The position numbers and the translations under genes are program-made. DNA of 64,000 nucleotides from Thermobifida fusca NBRC 14071 = JCM 3263 (lineage in GTDB: Bacteria; Actinomycetota; Actinomycetes; Streptosporangiales; Streptosporangiaceae), in the NCBI RefSeq assembly GCF_001592045.1, contig NZ_BCWB01000014.1, forward strand, positions 18,919-82,918. Reading direction: 5' to 3'. The notes under the pieces were generated by a model. That model worked only from the letters and a program-made list of their open reading frames with translations, searched no databases and had not been told where the DNA came from. Positions 17,208 to 29,570 of the stretch are shown here, piece by piece; positions within the stretch are counted from its first letter, which is position 1; the number at the start of each line of letters is the position of its first letter.

Positions 17208-18413
17208 ATGACCGCAACGGAACACCGATCGACCGCGCTCGCCCACGATTCTCCTCCTGTCAGCCGTCTGCCGCTGCTCGATGTGCTGCGCGGGACAGCG
17301 ATCCTCGGCACGCTCGCCACGAACGTGTGGCTGTTCACCGCCCCGCTGGGGGAGGTCACGCCGCTGTATTCCACCGAGTTGACGGTGTCGGCCTCCGGGG
17401 TCGGGCAGGTGGTGGAGAGCGTCTTCCGTTTCCTCGCCAACGGCAAGTTCCTTGCCCTGCTGGCCATCCTGTTCGGCGCTGGGCTCGCCATCCAATACGG
17501 TTCCGCGGCCCGCCGCGGCCGGCGCTGGCCGGGCACGTACCTGGCCCGAGCCCTGTTCCTGCTGGTGGAGGGGGCCCTCCACTTCGTGCTGGTGTTCGCG
17601 TGGGACGTGCTCATGGGGTATGCGGTGACCGGCCTGGTCGTCGCCTGGCTGCTCACCCGCTCTCCGCGGACGCGCCGCATCGTCCTGTGGACGGCGGCCA
17701 CCGGGCACGTGCTGTTCATGACGCTGGTCACCGCGGCGCTGGCTACCGCCAACGTCCAGGAGCCGAGCGCCCGCGAAACCGCTGAGCTCACCGCGCTGTA
17801 CGCCGAGGGAAGCTACCTGGAGCAGGTGCTGTTCCGCCTGGACCATGCGCTGCTGCTGCGCATCGAGCCGATCATCACTTTCGGGCTGCTGGTGGCGCTC
17901 TTCCTCATCGGCGTGGGCCTGCTGCGTGCCGGGGCGTTCCACCCGGACGTGTCCGGCCGACGGCTGCGGGTCCGGCTGGCCTGCTGGGGTCTGGGTGTGG
18001 GGCTTCCGCTGAACCTCGCCACCGCGCTCGGGGGTGCTGAGCTGTTCCTGCTCGACCGCTACGTGGCTGCCCCCGTGGTGGCGGTGGGCTACATCGGCCT
18101 GATCGGGGTCGTCGTGGACCGCCTGTCCAAATTCGGGGTGGTGGCGAACGCCTTCTCCGCCCTGGGCCGCACCGCTATGAGCGGCTACATCGCCCAGAAC
18201 GTGGTGTGCGCCCTGCTGTGCTACGGGTTCGGGTTGGGGCTCGCGGCCCAGCTGGGCGGGGCCCAGCCGTGGTGGACGTTGGGCCTGTGGACCGCGGTCA
18301 GCCTGGGCCTGCTGGTCGGCGCTTCGCTGTGGCTGCGGCGCTTCCGGTACGGACCGCTGGAGTGGGTGCAGAAGTCCGTCGTCTCGCGGTTCACCGGTAG
18401 CCCGCGGCGTTGA
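17208..18413 (+). CDS. DUF418 family integral membrane protein
   Basis: A 401-residue polytopic membrane protein with roughly ten hydrophobic helices. The N-terminus LLDVLRGTAILGTLATNVW is the typical opening of DUF418/YeiB proteins, and the C-terminal DUF418 signature is present as LGRTAMSGYIAQNVV and FRYGPLEWVQKS. Proteins of this group resemble membrane acyltransferases in topology but have no settled function. It is preceded by a 219-bp gap and converges on metK across a bidirectional terminator, so is probably monocistronic. Confidence 0.88.
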   Translation: MTATEHRSTALAHDSPPVSRLPLLDVLRGTAILGTLATNVWLFTAPLGEVTPLYSTELTVSASGVGQVVESVFRFLANGKFLALLAILFGAGLAIQYGSAARRGRRWPGTYLARALFLLVEGALHFVLVFAWDVLMGYAVTGLVVAWLLTRSPRTRRIVLWTAATGHVLFMTLVTAALATANVQEPSARETAELTALYAEGSYLEQVLFRLDHALLLRIEPIITFGLLVALFLIGVGLLRAGAFHPDVSGRRLRVRLACWGLGVGLPLNLATALGGAELFLLDRYVAAPVVAVGYIGLIGVVVDRLSKFGVVANAFSALGRTAMSGYIAQNVVCALLCYGFGLGLAAQLGGAQPWWTLGLWTAVSLGLLVGASLWLRRFRYGPLEWVQKSVVSRFTGSPRR

Positions 18414-18427
18414 TCCGGCACCACCGT

Positions 18428-18456
18428 CGGTGGGGTCCCGTAACGGGGCCCCACCG
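18428..18456. terminator. Bidirectional terminator between DUF418 gene and metK
   Basis: A 13-bp stem with one G-T wobble (GGTGGGGTCCCG at 18429-18440 against 18444-18455, closed by C18428-G18456) and a 3-base TAA loop. It lies 14 bp after the DUF418 stop and 23 bp after the metK stop on the other strand. It has no T-tract. Confidence 0.7.
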
Positions 18457-18479
18457 GCGTTACGGCAGGAAACTCTGGA

Positions 18480-19673
18480 TCAGGCGCCCACGGCAGCCTT
18501 GAGAGCGTCGACGCGGTCGGTGCGCTCCCAGGTGAAGTCGGGCAGCTCCCGGCCGAAGTGGCCGTAGACCGAGGTCTGGGAGTAGATGGGGCGCAGCAGG
18601 TCCAGGTCGCGGATGATCGCGGCGGGACGCAGGTCGAAGACCTCCAGCACCGCCTTCTCCAACTGCTCCGGGGCGACCTTCTCGGTGCCGAAGGTCTCCA
18701 GGAACACGCCGACCGGGTGGGCTTTGCCGATCGCGTAGGCGACCTGGACTTCGACTCGGTCGGCGAGCCCGGCGGCGACGATGTTCTTCGCGACCCAGCG
18801 GGTGGCGTACGCGGCGGAGCGGTCCACCTTGGACGGGTCCTTGCCGGAGAACGCGCCACCGCCGTGGCGGGCGTAGCCGCCGTAGGTGTCGACGATGATC
18901 TTGCGGCCGGTCAGCCCGGCGTCACCCATCGGGCCGCCGATCTCGAACCGTCCGGTGGGGTTGACGAGCAGTCGGTAGTTGTCGGCCTCCAGGTTGTAGC
19001 GGGCCACTACCGGGTCGACCACGTGCTCCTTGATGTCCGGGGTGAGCAGTTCCCGCAGGTCGATGTCGGGCGCGTGCTGGCTGGAGACCACCACGGTGTC
19101 CAACCGGACGGGCCGGTTCCCGTCGTACTCCACGGTGACCTGGGTCTTGCCGTCGGGCCGCAGGTAGGGGATGGTCCCGTCGCGGCGCACTTCAGCGAGT
19201 CGCTGCGACAGGGCGTGGGCCAGCGTGATCGGCAGCGGCATCAGCTCCGGGGTCTCGTTGTTGGCGTAGCCGAACATGAGGCCTTGGTCGCCTGCGCCCT
19301 GCCGGTCGAGGTCGTCGAAGATCTCTTCCTCCCGGGCCTCGTAGGCGTTGTCGACGCCCTGGGCGATGTCGGGTGACTGCCCGCCGATCGACACGGACAC
19401 TCCGCAGGAGGCGCCGTCGAACCCCTTGGCCGAGGAGTCGTAGCCGATCTCCAGGATCTTCTCGCGGATGATGGTGGGAATGTCGACGTAGGTGGATGTG
19501 GTCACTTCGCCGGCGACGTGGACCAGGCCGGTCGTGATGAGGGTCTCCACCGCGACCCGGCTGTGGGGGTCATCCCTGAGCATCGAGTCGAGGATCGCGT
19601 CACTGATCTGGTCAGCGATCTTGTCGGGGTGGCCTTCGGTGACCGACTCGGAGGTGAAAAGTCGACGGGACAC
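18480..19673 (-). CDS. metK: S-adenosylmethionine synthetase
   Basis: A 397-residue enzyme forming SAM from methionine and ATP. Diagnostic motifs: [19 protein letters not shown] at 8-26, [12 protein letters not shown] around 118 (the conserved GxGDQG element) and [19 protein letters not shown] near 268 (P-loop-like, with the catalytic lysines). I chose GTG 19673, which gives the standard [18 protein letters not shown] start and has AAGGAG 9 bases upstream; the open frame reaches 19874 with non-conserved sequence. It is the last gene of the block pyrR...metK and lies 231 bp after coaBC, so may have its own promoter. Confidence 0.97.
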
Positions 19674-19904
19674 GGTGTGGGACTCCTTGCAGCGGCTGCT
19701 GGCTGACTTGTCGGTGCCGGCCGGTCCGGGGGCCCGGGAGAGCGCCTCGGCTGTTCCCGACCGACGCAGTTGGTTTACTGGTTCACTGTAGTGGGGATCA
19801 GCACATGCCGGACCGATTGTGCGGGTCGGATTGTGGATCGTGGCGCACTTCTCGCGCGCCCCGGCTCCCGGCAAACCTCCTCCGGAGCTGGCCGAGCTAT
19901 TGTG

Positions 19905-21143
19905 CTACCGCCCAGTATCAGGGGTTTTGCTCACGGAGCCAAGACGTTCCACGACAAGATCCCATACCCGGTCGGCAAGGTTTTCCTTAGGACCGCGGGG
20001 GATCTCCACGGCTCGGCCGTCCCGGTCGAGGACCACCGCCTCGTTGTCCGGGGTGCCGAACGCGATCCCCTCTCCGACCTGGTTGACCACGATCAGGTCG
20101 CACCCCTTGCGCTGGAGCTTATTGCGGCCGTAGGCGACCGCGTTCTCCGTTTCCGCGGCGAAGCCGACGATGACCTGGTCCTTGCGGGGGCGGTTCCGGC
20201 TGAGTTCCGCGAGAATGTCCGGGTTCTCTACGAGGGTAATCGTGGGGGGCGGTCCCCCGGTCTTCTTGATCTTCCCGGCGGCCTTCGTGTCGGGGCGGAA
20301 GTCGGCGACCGCGGCAGCCATGACGACCGCGTCGGCGTCGGCAGCCGCAGCCAGCACTGCTTCGCGCATCTCCACAGCCGAGGTGACCGGAATCACGTCG
20401 GCTCCTGCCGGGGCGGGAAGCGCCACGTTCGCAGAGACGAGGGTGACGCGGGCGCCGCGCGCCACCGCGGTAGCGGCCAGTGCGTACCCTTGCCGCCCGC
20501 TCGACCGGTTCCCCAGGAAGCGGACCGGGTCGAGGGCCTCCCGCGTCCCGCCCGCGGAGACCACCACGTGCCGCCCGGTCAGGTCCGCGGCGAGGGTGCC
20601 GCGGGCGAGCACCCTGCGGGCCACGTCGAACAGCTCGGCGGGCTCCGGCAGCCGTCCTTTGCCGGTGTCGGCCCCGGTCAGCCGTCCCGTCGCCGGTTCC
20701 AGCACGATCGCTCCGCGCGCGCGGAGCGTGGCGACATTCTGCTGGGTGGCCGGGTGCTCCCACATCTCGGTGTGCATGGCGGGAGCGAACACGACCGGAC
20801 AGCGCGCGGTGAGCAGCGTGTTGGTCAGCAGGTCGTCGGCCATGCCGTGGGCGGCGCGGGCGAGCAGGTCGGCGGTGGCGGGAGCCACGAAGACGAGGTC
20901 TGCCTGCTGTCCCAGCCGCACGTGGGGGACTTCGTGCACGTCCTGCCACACCTCGGTGGCGACCGGCTGGCCGGAGAGCGCCGCCCAGGTGGGCTCGCCC
21001 ACGAAGCGGAGCGCGTCCCGGGTGGGGACCACCCGGACGTGGTGCCCGGACTCGGTGAGACGGCGCAGCAGTTCGCAGACCTTGTAGGCGGCGATCCCCC
21101 CGCCTACACCGAGAACGACCCGGGGTGCGCGCTGAGCCGCCAT
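19905..21143 (-). CDS. coaBC: Bifunctional phosphopantothenoylcysteine synthetase/decarboxylase
   Basis: A 412-residue CoA biosynthesis enzyme. The N-terminal CoaC flavoprotein domain (about 1-185) has VLGVGGGIAAYKV at 9-21, the PAMHTEMWEHPATQ loop (His where E. coli has Asn; this is usual in actinobacteria) and LTGADTGKGRLPEP. The CoaB domain (about 190-405) has SAGGTREALDPVRFLGNRSS, AAAVADFRP and NKLQRKGCDLIVVN, the CTP-binding elements. I chose ATG 21143; GTG 21173 is in frame and adds 10 residues. It follows rpoZ by 133 bp on the same strand. Confidence 0.95.
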   Translation of the reverse strand: MAAQRAPRVVLGVGGGIAAYKVCELLRRLTESGHHVRVVPTRDALRFVGEPTWAALSGQPVATEVWQDVHEVPHVRLGQQADLVFVAPATADLLARAAHGMADDLLTNTLLTARCPVVFAPAMHTEMWEHPATQQNVATLRARGAIVLEPATGRLTGADTGKGRLPEPAELFDVARRVLARGTLAADLTGRHVVVSAGGTREALDPVRFLGNRSSGRQGYALAATAVARGARVTLVSANVALPAPAGADVIPVTSAVEMREAVLAAAADADAVVMAAAVADFRPDTKAAGKIKKTGGPPPTITLVENPDILAELSRNRPRKDQVIVGFAAETENAVAYGRNKLQRKGCDLIVVNQVGEGIAFGTPDNEAVVLDRDGRAVEIPRGPKENLADRVWDLVVERLGSVSKTPDTGR

Positions 21144-21276
21144 CGGTGGCACCGTCCCTTCTTGTCGCTGCACAACTAGTTCGGCTTCCCGCCGACCGTG
21201 ACCTTATCCACCGCCCGTCTGGCGGAAACGGGCGGGGTGAGGTTCTCCGGTCGGGGGAAGCCGGCAGCGGGTACGG

Positions 21277-21543
21277 CTACGCTTCCTCCTGGGTTTCCGC
21301 GGTCAGGAGTCCTTCCCGGATCTCGCGCAGCGCAATGGACAGGGGCTTCTCCTGGGGCTGCGTCTCGACGAGCGGGCCCACGTACTCCAGCAGCCCCTCG
21401 CCCAGCTGGGCGTAGTAGGCGTTGATCTGCCGGGCCCGCTTGGCAGCCATGGTGACAAGGCTGTACTTGCTGTCGACGACCTCGAGGAGCTCGTCGATCG
21501 GCGGGTTGGTAATGCCTTCGGCAACAGGTGGTGTACCAGCCAA
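21277..21543 (-). CDS. rpoZ: RNA polymerase omega subunit
   Basis: An 88-residue omega subunit that helps assemble the beta-prime subunit. It is nearly collinear with streptomycete omega: [20 protein letters not shown], then [29 protein letters not shown] and [11 protein letters not shown]. The only start that includes the whole conserved region is TTG 21543, with GAGGGG about 10 bases upstream; an unusual start codon, possibly limiting expression. It lies between gmk and coaBC, a gene order conserved in actinobacteria. Confidence 0.95.
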   Translation of the reverse strand: MAGTPPVAEGITNPPIDELLEVVDSKYSLVTMAAKRARQINAYYAQLGEGLLEYVGPLVETQPQEKPLSIALREIREGLLTAETQEEA

Positions 21544-21688
21544 GGTGCCTAACCCCTCGACGATCGGTCGGCCCCGCGCGCACAGCGCGGCGGCCGGGAG
21601 TGCGGACGGAAGAAGGTTGCGAGGCGCGGACCGCTCCAGCGGTCCCGTGCCTGGAGTGGTCAGGCCGAGCGCCCCGGGACGCGCCTGG

Positions 21689-22279
21689 TCACTGTGTTGA
21701 CGGCGCAGCTATCAAAGCTAGCAGTTCGTCGCAGACTTCGTGTACTGACGTGTTGACCAGGGTGACGTCGAATTCTTTTTCGGCGGCGAGTTCGATGCGG
21801 GCGGTCTCCAACCGGCGCTGGATGACCTCGGGGGATTCGGTGCCGCGCCCGGTGAGTCTGCGGACCAGCTCCTCCCAGGACGGCGGGGCGAGGAACACCA
21901 GGAACGCGTCGGGCATGTTGGCGCGCACCTGGCGTGCGCCGTTGAGATCGATCTCCAGCAGCACGGGCTGTCCGGCGGCGAGCCGCTTGAGCACCGGTTC
22001 GCGGGGGGTGCCGTAGCGGTTGCCGGCGAACTCGGCCCACTCCAGCAGTTCGTTCTCGGCAACCAGCCGGTCGAACTCGGCGTCGTCGACGAAGTAGTAC
22101 TCGACCCCGTCGGTCTCGCCGGGACGCGGGGGCCGCGTGGTGACCGACACCGAGAGCCACACTTCGGGACGGCGGCGGCGCAGCTCTTTGACGACGGTGC
22201 TCTTTCCTACCCCGGAGGGACCAGACAGGACTGTGAGACGTTTCGGCTGGTCGTTACCGGCTCCGGACTCAACAGGCAC
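21689..22279 (-). CDS. gmk: Guanylate kinase
   Basis: A 196-residue kinase converting GMP to GDP. The P-loop GPSGVGKST is at 20-28; the GMP-binding segment [32 protein letters not shown] and [13 protein letters not shown] follow as in the family. It is 182 bp after mihF and 145 bp before rpoZ on the same strand. A hairpin of CCGCGGC/GCCGCGG (around 22333-22351) sits in its leader, downstream of a TATAAA that could be a -10 element. Confidence 0.96.
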   Translation of the reverse strand: MPVESGAGNDQPKRLTVLSGPSGVGKSTVVKELRRRRPEVWLSVSVTTRPPRPGETDGVEYYFVDDAEFDRLVAENELLEWAEFAGNRYGTPREPVLKRLAAGQPVLLEIDLNGARQVRANMPDAFLVFLAPPSWEELVRRLTGRGTESPEVIQRRLETARIELAAEKEFDVTLVNTSVHEVCDELLALIAAPSTQ

Positions 22280-22378
22280 TGATTCTCCGATTCCCGGCTC
22301 CCGCTGCGCACGGGATGGACGGTGGTTCGTCGCCGCGGCTTCGCGCCGCGGTGGATCTTTTTATACCAGTTCAACGGG

Positions 22379-22415
22379 GACCGGCTCGTCACCGCCGTGC
22401 AGCGACGAGCCGGTC
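22379..22415 (-). terminator. Hairpin between mihF and gmk
   Basis: GACCGGCTCGTC (22379-22390) pairs perfectly with GACGAGCCGGTC (22404-22415), a 12-bp stem with a 13-base loop, 47 bp after the mihF stop. No U-run, so it may attenuate rather than end transcription into gmk. Confidence 0.5.
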
Positions 22416-22461
22416 CACACAGTAGCGGCGCGCACAGTGGGCGCGCCGTAGCTCCCCTGAA

Positions 22462-22779
22462 CTACTGGCCGCCGAATTCGCTTTCCAGCGCGGCACGCTG
22501 GTTGGCGCCCAGGCCGCGGATCCGCCGCGACTCGGCGATGTTGAGCCGCTCCATGATCTGCTTGGCGCGGACTTTGCCTACGCCGGGGAGCGACTCGAGC
22601 AGGGCGGAGACCTTCATCTTGCCGATGACCTCGTTGGTCTGGCCGAGCTTGAGGACCTCGGTCAGCGAGATACCGCCGTGCTTGAGGCGGTGCTTGACCT
22701 CCGCGCGCTCTTTTCTGGCCTTCGCGGCCTTCTCAAGAGCCGCGGCGCGCTGTTCAGGAGTGAGGGGAGGAAGGGCCAC
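22462..22779 (-). CDS. mihF: Actinobacterial integration host factor
   Basis: A 105-residue nucleoid protein of the mycobacterial/streptomycete IHF type, unrelated to HU-like IHF. It begins with a basic helix (EQRAAALEKAAKARKERAEVK), followed by the H2TH region with LPGVGKVRAKQIMERL, the hairpin motif that grips the DNA backbone, and RRIRGLGANQRAAL. It bends and compacts DNA and is generally essential in this phylum. Position between pyrF and gmk is the conserved one. Confidence 0.96.
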   Translation of the reverse strand: MALPPLTPEQRAAALEKAAKARKERAEVKHRLKHGGISLTEVLKLGQTNEVIGKMKVSALLESLPGVGKVRAKQIMERLNIAESRRIRGLGANQRAALESEFGGQ

Positions 22780-23085
22780 GCCGGGTCACCTCGGTTTTCT
22801 CTCGTTTTCAGAGGGCGGACGCCTGCGCAAGTTAGTAGGTTCCGCCCCTCTTCGGCAACGCAAAGGCGCTTTTCATGCGCTATTTCCTTCAAGGAATTAC
22901 GCTAAGCACCCTACCAATTACCCAATGTCGTCAATTTGTAGGTTTTCTGCCTGCTTGACAATCCGGACAGAGCCCCGGACACCACTGACGACATTGACGT
23001 GAGGTTCGCCACATCAACGCCAGAAAACCGTATTTCGGACGAAGAAACCGGGAACCGATGGATGACCGTAACAGATCCTGGCCGG
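22780..23085. promoter_or_regulatory. mihF upstream region with candidate promoter and inverted repeat
   Basis: No gene. On the minus strand a TTGACG (22934-22929) and TAGGGT (22913-22908) are spaced 15 bp, a possible but short-spaced promoter. CAATGTCGTCA (22923-22933), overlapping that -35, is repeated in inverted orientation as TGACGACATTG at 22986-22996. A small dyad TTCCTTcAAGGAA lies at 22884-22896. Confidence 0.4.
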
Positions 23086-23787
23086 TCAGGAGGGGGACGC
23101 CCCGGTTTTTTGGAGCTCTGCGGCGAGCGCCGCAGCCGCCGCCCCCGGATCCGGTGCGCGGGTAATGGGCCGTCCGATGACCAGCAGGTCCGCCCCGGCC
23201 GCCAGCGCCGCCTCGGGAGTCGCCACCCGCGCCTGGTCCCCCTGGGCGGCCCCGGCCGGCCGCACCCCCGGGGTGATGAGCGTGACGTCCGGGCCGACCT
23301 CGGCGCGGACCATAGCCGCCTCCTGCGGGGAGCACACCAAGGCCCGGGCCCCCGCCTCCACTGCGAGCACCGCAAGCCGGCGCACCGCGTCCCTCGCCGG
23401 GCCGCGCATCCCCACCGCGCCGAGCGCGGCCTCGTCCAGCGACGTCAGCACGGTCACCGCGGCGATCCGCGTCTCGGGTGCCGCCTCCACCGCGGCGCGG
23501 ACCATGTCGGCGCCTCCGGCCGCATGCACGGTGAGGAACGCCGGAGCAAGCCCGGCCACCGATCGGGCAGCGCCCGCGACCGTGGCGGGGATGTCGTGCA
23601 GTTTCAGGTCGAGGAACAGCGCGGTCTCCCGCGCACCGCGCACGGCCTCCACAACCGCGGGCCCGTAGCGCAGGTACAGCTCCAGCCCGACTTTCAGGGT
23701 GCTGACGTGCGGGGCGACCGCGGCGGCCCAGCGGGAAGCGGTCTCCACATCCGGGGCGTCGAGCGCGACGGCGATGGGTGCGGCCAA
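23086..23787 (-). CDS. pyrF: Orotidine 5'-phosphate decarboxylase
   Basis: A 233-residue TIM-barrel decarboxylase making UMP, the last de novo pyrimidine step. The catalytic [10 protein letters not shown] is at 58-67 with Lys62 and Asp65, preceded by [11 protein letters not shown] at 7-17, and ITPGVRP and [12 protein letters not shown] form the phosphate-binding end. It is separated from pyrD by 307 bp that contains a strong hairpin, so it may be transcribed partly on its own. Confidence 0.96.
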   Translation of the reverse strand: MAAPIAVALDAPDVETASRWAAAVAPHVSTLKVGLELYLRYGPAVVEAVRGARETALFLDLKLHDIPATVAGAARSVAGLAPAFLTVHAAGGADMVRAAVEAAPETRIAAVTVLTSLDEAALGAVGMRGPARDAVRRLAVLAVEAGARALVCSPQEAAMVRAEVGPDVTLITPGVRPAGAAQGDQARVATPEAALAAGADLLVIGRPITRAPDPGAAAAALAAELQKTGASPS

Positions 23788-24094
23788 CAGTGGTCCTCCT
23801 TCGTGTCGTGGTTGTTTTCCGCGTCCCGCCGCACGCGGCAGGGCACGGAACAGGCGCGCCGCTGGATACGGCGCTCCGGCCTCCTAGCGCATCGGGCGCG
23901 GCGGACGGCAGCAGTCCGCCCGGGACACCGTATGCCGCATCCCGACCGCGTGCCGCAGAGAACCCGCTCAACGCGTTCTCTGCGGCACGGCATCCGGCGG
24001 CAGAGGAAAAAACTCGCGCGCAGCAGCGCAGGACGTTACCGCGCGTTTCAGCGCGGTGTGGGTGCCCGCCACGCCGGGGGAAGCGGCAGGCCGC
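23788..24094 (-). other. pyrD-pyrF intergenic region with strong hairpin
   Basis: No gene. A 15-bp perfect stem (arms 23949-23963 and 23975-23989, core GCCGCAGAGAAC) with an 11-base loop dominates, and a smaller CCGCGC/GCGCGG hairpin is nearby at about 24040-24057. Neither is followed by a U-run. They could terminate or attenuate transcription leaving pyrD, or stabilise the pyrD 3' end. Confidence 0.6.
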
Positions 24095-25093
24095 TCATCC
24101 CGCGGCCACACCGAGGCCTCCCATCCCGTGGTGGGCGGCCCCGATCAGCGACTCGACCCGCTCCACTCCCCGGTCGATCAGCTCCCGCTCCAGTTCCCGC
24201 AGCACGCGCATGCACGCCGAAGGGTCGTGGAAGAGCGCGGTCCCGACCGCTACTGCGCTCGCCCCGGCTAGCAGGAACTCCAGCGCGTCCCGGCCGGTGC
24301 CGATCCCGCCCATCCCGATGATGGGCACCTCCGGGTATGCGGCATGCACCTGGTAGACGCAGGCGACCGCGATCGGCCGGATCGCGGGACCGGACAGGCC
24401 GCCCATCCCCCCGGCCACGGCGGGACGCATCGTGTCGACGTCGATGACCATGCCCCGCACCGTGTTGACGAGGGCCAGCCCGTCGGCGCCCGCAGCCACG
24501 CACTTGCCGGCGAGCGCCACCAGGTCGGCGACGTCCGGGGAGAGTTTCGCGAACACCGGGATGTCGGACCGTGCGGTCTCCCGCACCGCCGCCACCACCT
24601 GGGCTGCGGCCTCGGGGTCCGCGGTGAAATGCTCGCCCCCGCGGCTCAAGTCCGGGCTGGACAGGTTCACTTCGATCGCGGTGACCCCGGGAGCTTCGGA
24701 GAGCCGCTGGGCGAGCGTGACGTACTCGTCGACACTCCCCCCGGCCACCGACACCACGGCACGCGCCCCGCGGGAGAGCAGCCACGGCAGGTCCCGCTGC
24801 ACGAACACGTCGATGCCTGGCCCCTGCAAGCCAACCGTGCTGAGCACCCCGCTCGGGGTCTCGGCGATACGCGGCGCAGGCCAGCCGGCCCGCGGCTCCA
24901 CGGTGACCGACTTGGTGACCACCGCGCCGATCCGCGCAATGTCGAAGAACCGCGCCAGCTCCCGCCCGGCCCCGGCGCATCCGGCCGCGGTCACCACCGG
25001 GTTGGCCAGCTCCAGTTCCCCCAGCCTGACCCGCAGATCGGGAATCATCGCCGCTGTCTCCGCCACCGTCTCCGCGTCCAAGGGCATCGTCAC
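24095..25093 (-). CDS. pyrD: Dihydroorotate dehydrogenase, PyrK-associated type
   Basis: A 332-residue FMN enzyme oxidising dihydroorotate to orotate. The class-1 fold signatures are present: [36 protein letters not shown], and [19 protein letters not shown] near the C-terminus. Its neighbour is pyrK, which marks a class 1B (NAD-linked) enzyme. The catalytic-base position, normally Cys in class 1 (NxSCPN), is Ser146 here (NLSSPD), as in class 2. GTG 25093 directly follows the pyrK stop; ATG 25087 is an alternative. Confidence 0.92.
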   Translation of the reverse strand: MTMPLDAETVAETAAMIPDLRVRLGELELANPVVTAAGCAGAGRELARFFDIARIGAVVTKSVTVEPRAGWPAPRIAETPSGVLSTVGLQGPGIDVFVQRDLPWLLSRGARAVVSVAGGSVDEYVTLAQRLSEAPGVTAIEVNLSSPDLSRGGEHFTADPEAAAQVVAAVRETARSDIPVFAKLSPDVADLVALAGKCVAAGADGLALVNTVRGMVIDVDTMRPAVAGGMGGLSGPAIRPIAVACVYQVHAAYPEVPIIGMGGIGTGRDALEFLLAGASAVAVGTALFHDPSACMRVLRELERELIDRGVERVESLIGAAHHGMGGLGVAAG

Positions 25094-25984
25094 TCACCCA
25101 GCCTCGCGGGCCTGGTCCTCGACGCTCCGCGCCTTCCAGCCAGGGGCTCCTAGAGCGTCGAACGGAACTGTACCGACGTCGTCGAACCGCACCCGCTCGC
25201 CCCGGAACACGGGGCCGTCCACGCAGGCGCGCGCCATCCGGGTGATCCCGTCCTCGCCGACCACCGGGACCACGCACGACATGCAGATCCCGGTGCCGCA
25301 GGCCATGGTCTCCTCCACGGACACCTGGATCGGGATGCCGTAGTGCATCGCGATCGCAGTGACTTCGCGCAGCATCGGCATCGGGCCGCACGCGTACACC
25401 ACGTCGGAGTAGGCTTCCTCGATCACCTGGGCGAGCACGTCGGTGACCCGGCCCTTGGTGCCCAGCGAACCGTCGTCGGTGGTGAAAGTCGCGGTCTCCG
25501 CGATCCGGCGCGCGGTCATCGCGTTGAACACCCGTGAGGCGGTGGCCCCGCCCAGGACGAAGTCCACGCGGCAGCCGCGCCGCCGCAGCGCGTGGGCGAG
25601 CGGGAACAGCGGGACACTGCCGGAGCCGCCGCCGACGAGGACGCAGTTGACCGGGTCGCGCGGCAGCGGGAACGGCCGCCCCAGCGGGCCGATGATGTCG
25701 AGCAGGTCGCGGGAGCGCCGCTCCGCCAGCCAGGCGGTCCCCTTGCCGCGCACCGTGAACAGGAACTCCACGGTGCCGCCGTAGTCGGGTTTGACCTCGT
25801 GGATCGCGAACATCCGCCGGGTGAGCATGGCGGAGTGCTCGCCGCCGACCGCCACAGCCACGAACTGCCCTGACCGGAACCGCTCCGCAATCCCCGGAGC
25901 GACCACCGTGATGGCGTGGTAGGCGTCCACCTGCCGCACCGTCAGTACCGGGCTGCTCATCTGCACCGGCCGCACGTCACTCAC
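25094..25984 (-). CDS. pyrK: Dihydroorotate dehydrogenase electron transfer subunit
   Basis: A 296-residue ferredoxin-reductase-like subunit carrying FAD and a 2Fe-2S cluster, passing electrons from PyrD to NAD. The FAD segment has RRMFAIHEV, the NAD region VLVGGGSGSVPLFPLA, and the cluster ligands are CGTGICMSC plus a later Cys in RACVDGPVF. I chose GTG 25984 because GGAGGGG lies 9 bases upstream; the frame is open to 26110 but that extension is Arg/Gly-rich and unlike the family. A hairpin at 26114-26158 separates it from carB. Confidence 0.93.
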   Translation of the reverse strand: MSDVRPVQMSSPVLTVRQVDAYHAITVVAPGIAERFRSGQFVAVAVGGEHSAMLTRRMFAIHEVKPDYGGTVEFLFTVRGKGTAWLAERRSRDLLDIIGPLGRPFPLPRDPVNCVLVGGGSGSVPLFPLAHALRRRGCRVDFVLGGATASRVFNAMTARRIAETATFTTDDGSLGTKGRVTDVLAQVIEEAYSDVVYACGPMPMLREVTAIAMHYGIPIQVSVEETMACGTGICMSCVVPVVGEDGITRMARACVDGPVFRGERVRFDDVGTVPFDALGAPGWKARSVEDQAREAG

Positions 25985-26113
25985 TGAGAGGGTCCCCTCC
26001 CGGTCTCCACCATCGCTTCGAGCGCTTCCCGGACGTCGTTGCGACGGGCCGCGAGGGGGCCCGCGGAGAAACCCCGCTCCCCGGGCGCTCGCTGTCCCAT
26101 TGTTCCGCAACCG

Positions 26114-26158
26114 GCTGCCCCTCGGGGACGGGAATGCCCGCCCGCCCCGAGGGGCAGC
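26114..26158 (-). terminator. Hairpin between carB and pyrK
   Basis: GCTGCCCCTCGGGG (26114-26127) pairs perfectly with 26145-26158: a 14-bp GC-rich stem with a 17-base loop, 9 bp after the carB stop. No U-run. It could reduce read-through from carB into pyrK-pyrD. Confidence 0.55.
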
Positions 26159-26166
26159 GGTCGACC

Positions 26167-29478
<3,312 letters not shown>

Positions 29479-29570
29479 AGTCGTCGGTATTCCTCAGGTA
29501 TCGCAAATCACGTCAGGGGTGGCGGCCCGCCAGCAGTCCCGGCGGGCAACGCCGAGCTGCGCGACACAGG

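Noticed and set aside
19674..19904. SAM-sensing riboswitch upstream of metK
   Set aside because: I looked for SAM-I, SAM-II and SAM-IV core elements in the 231-bp leader and found none.
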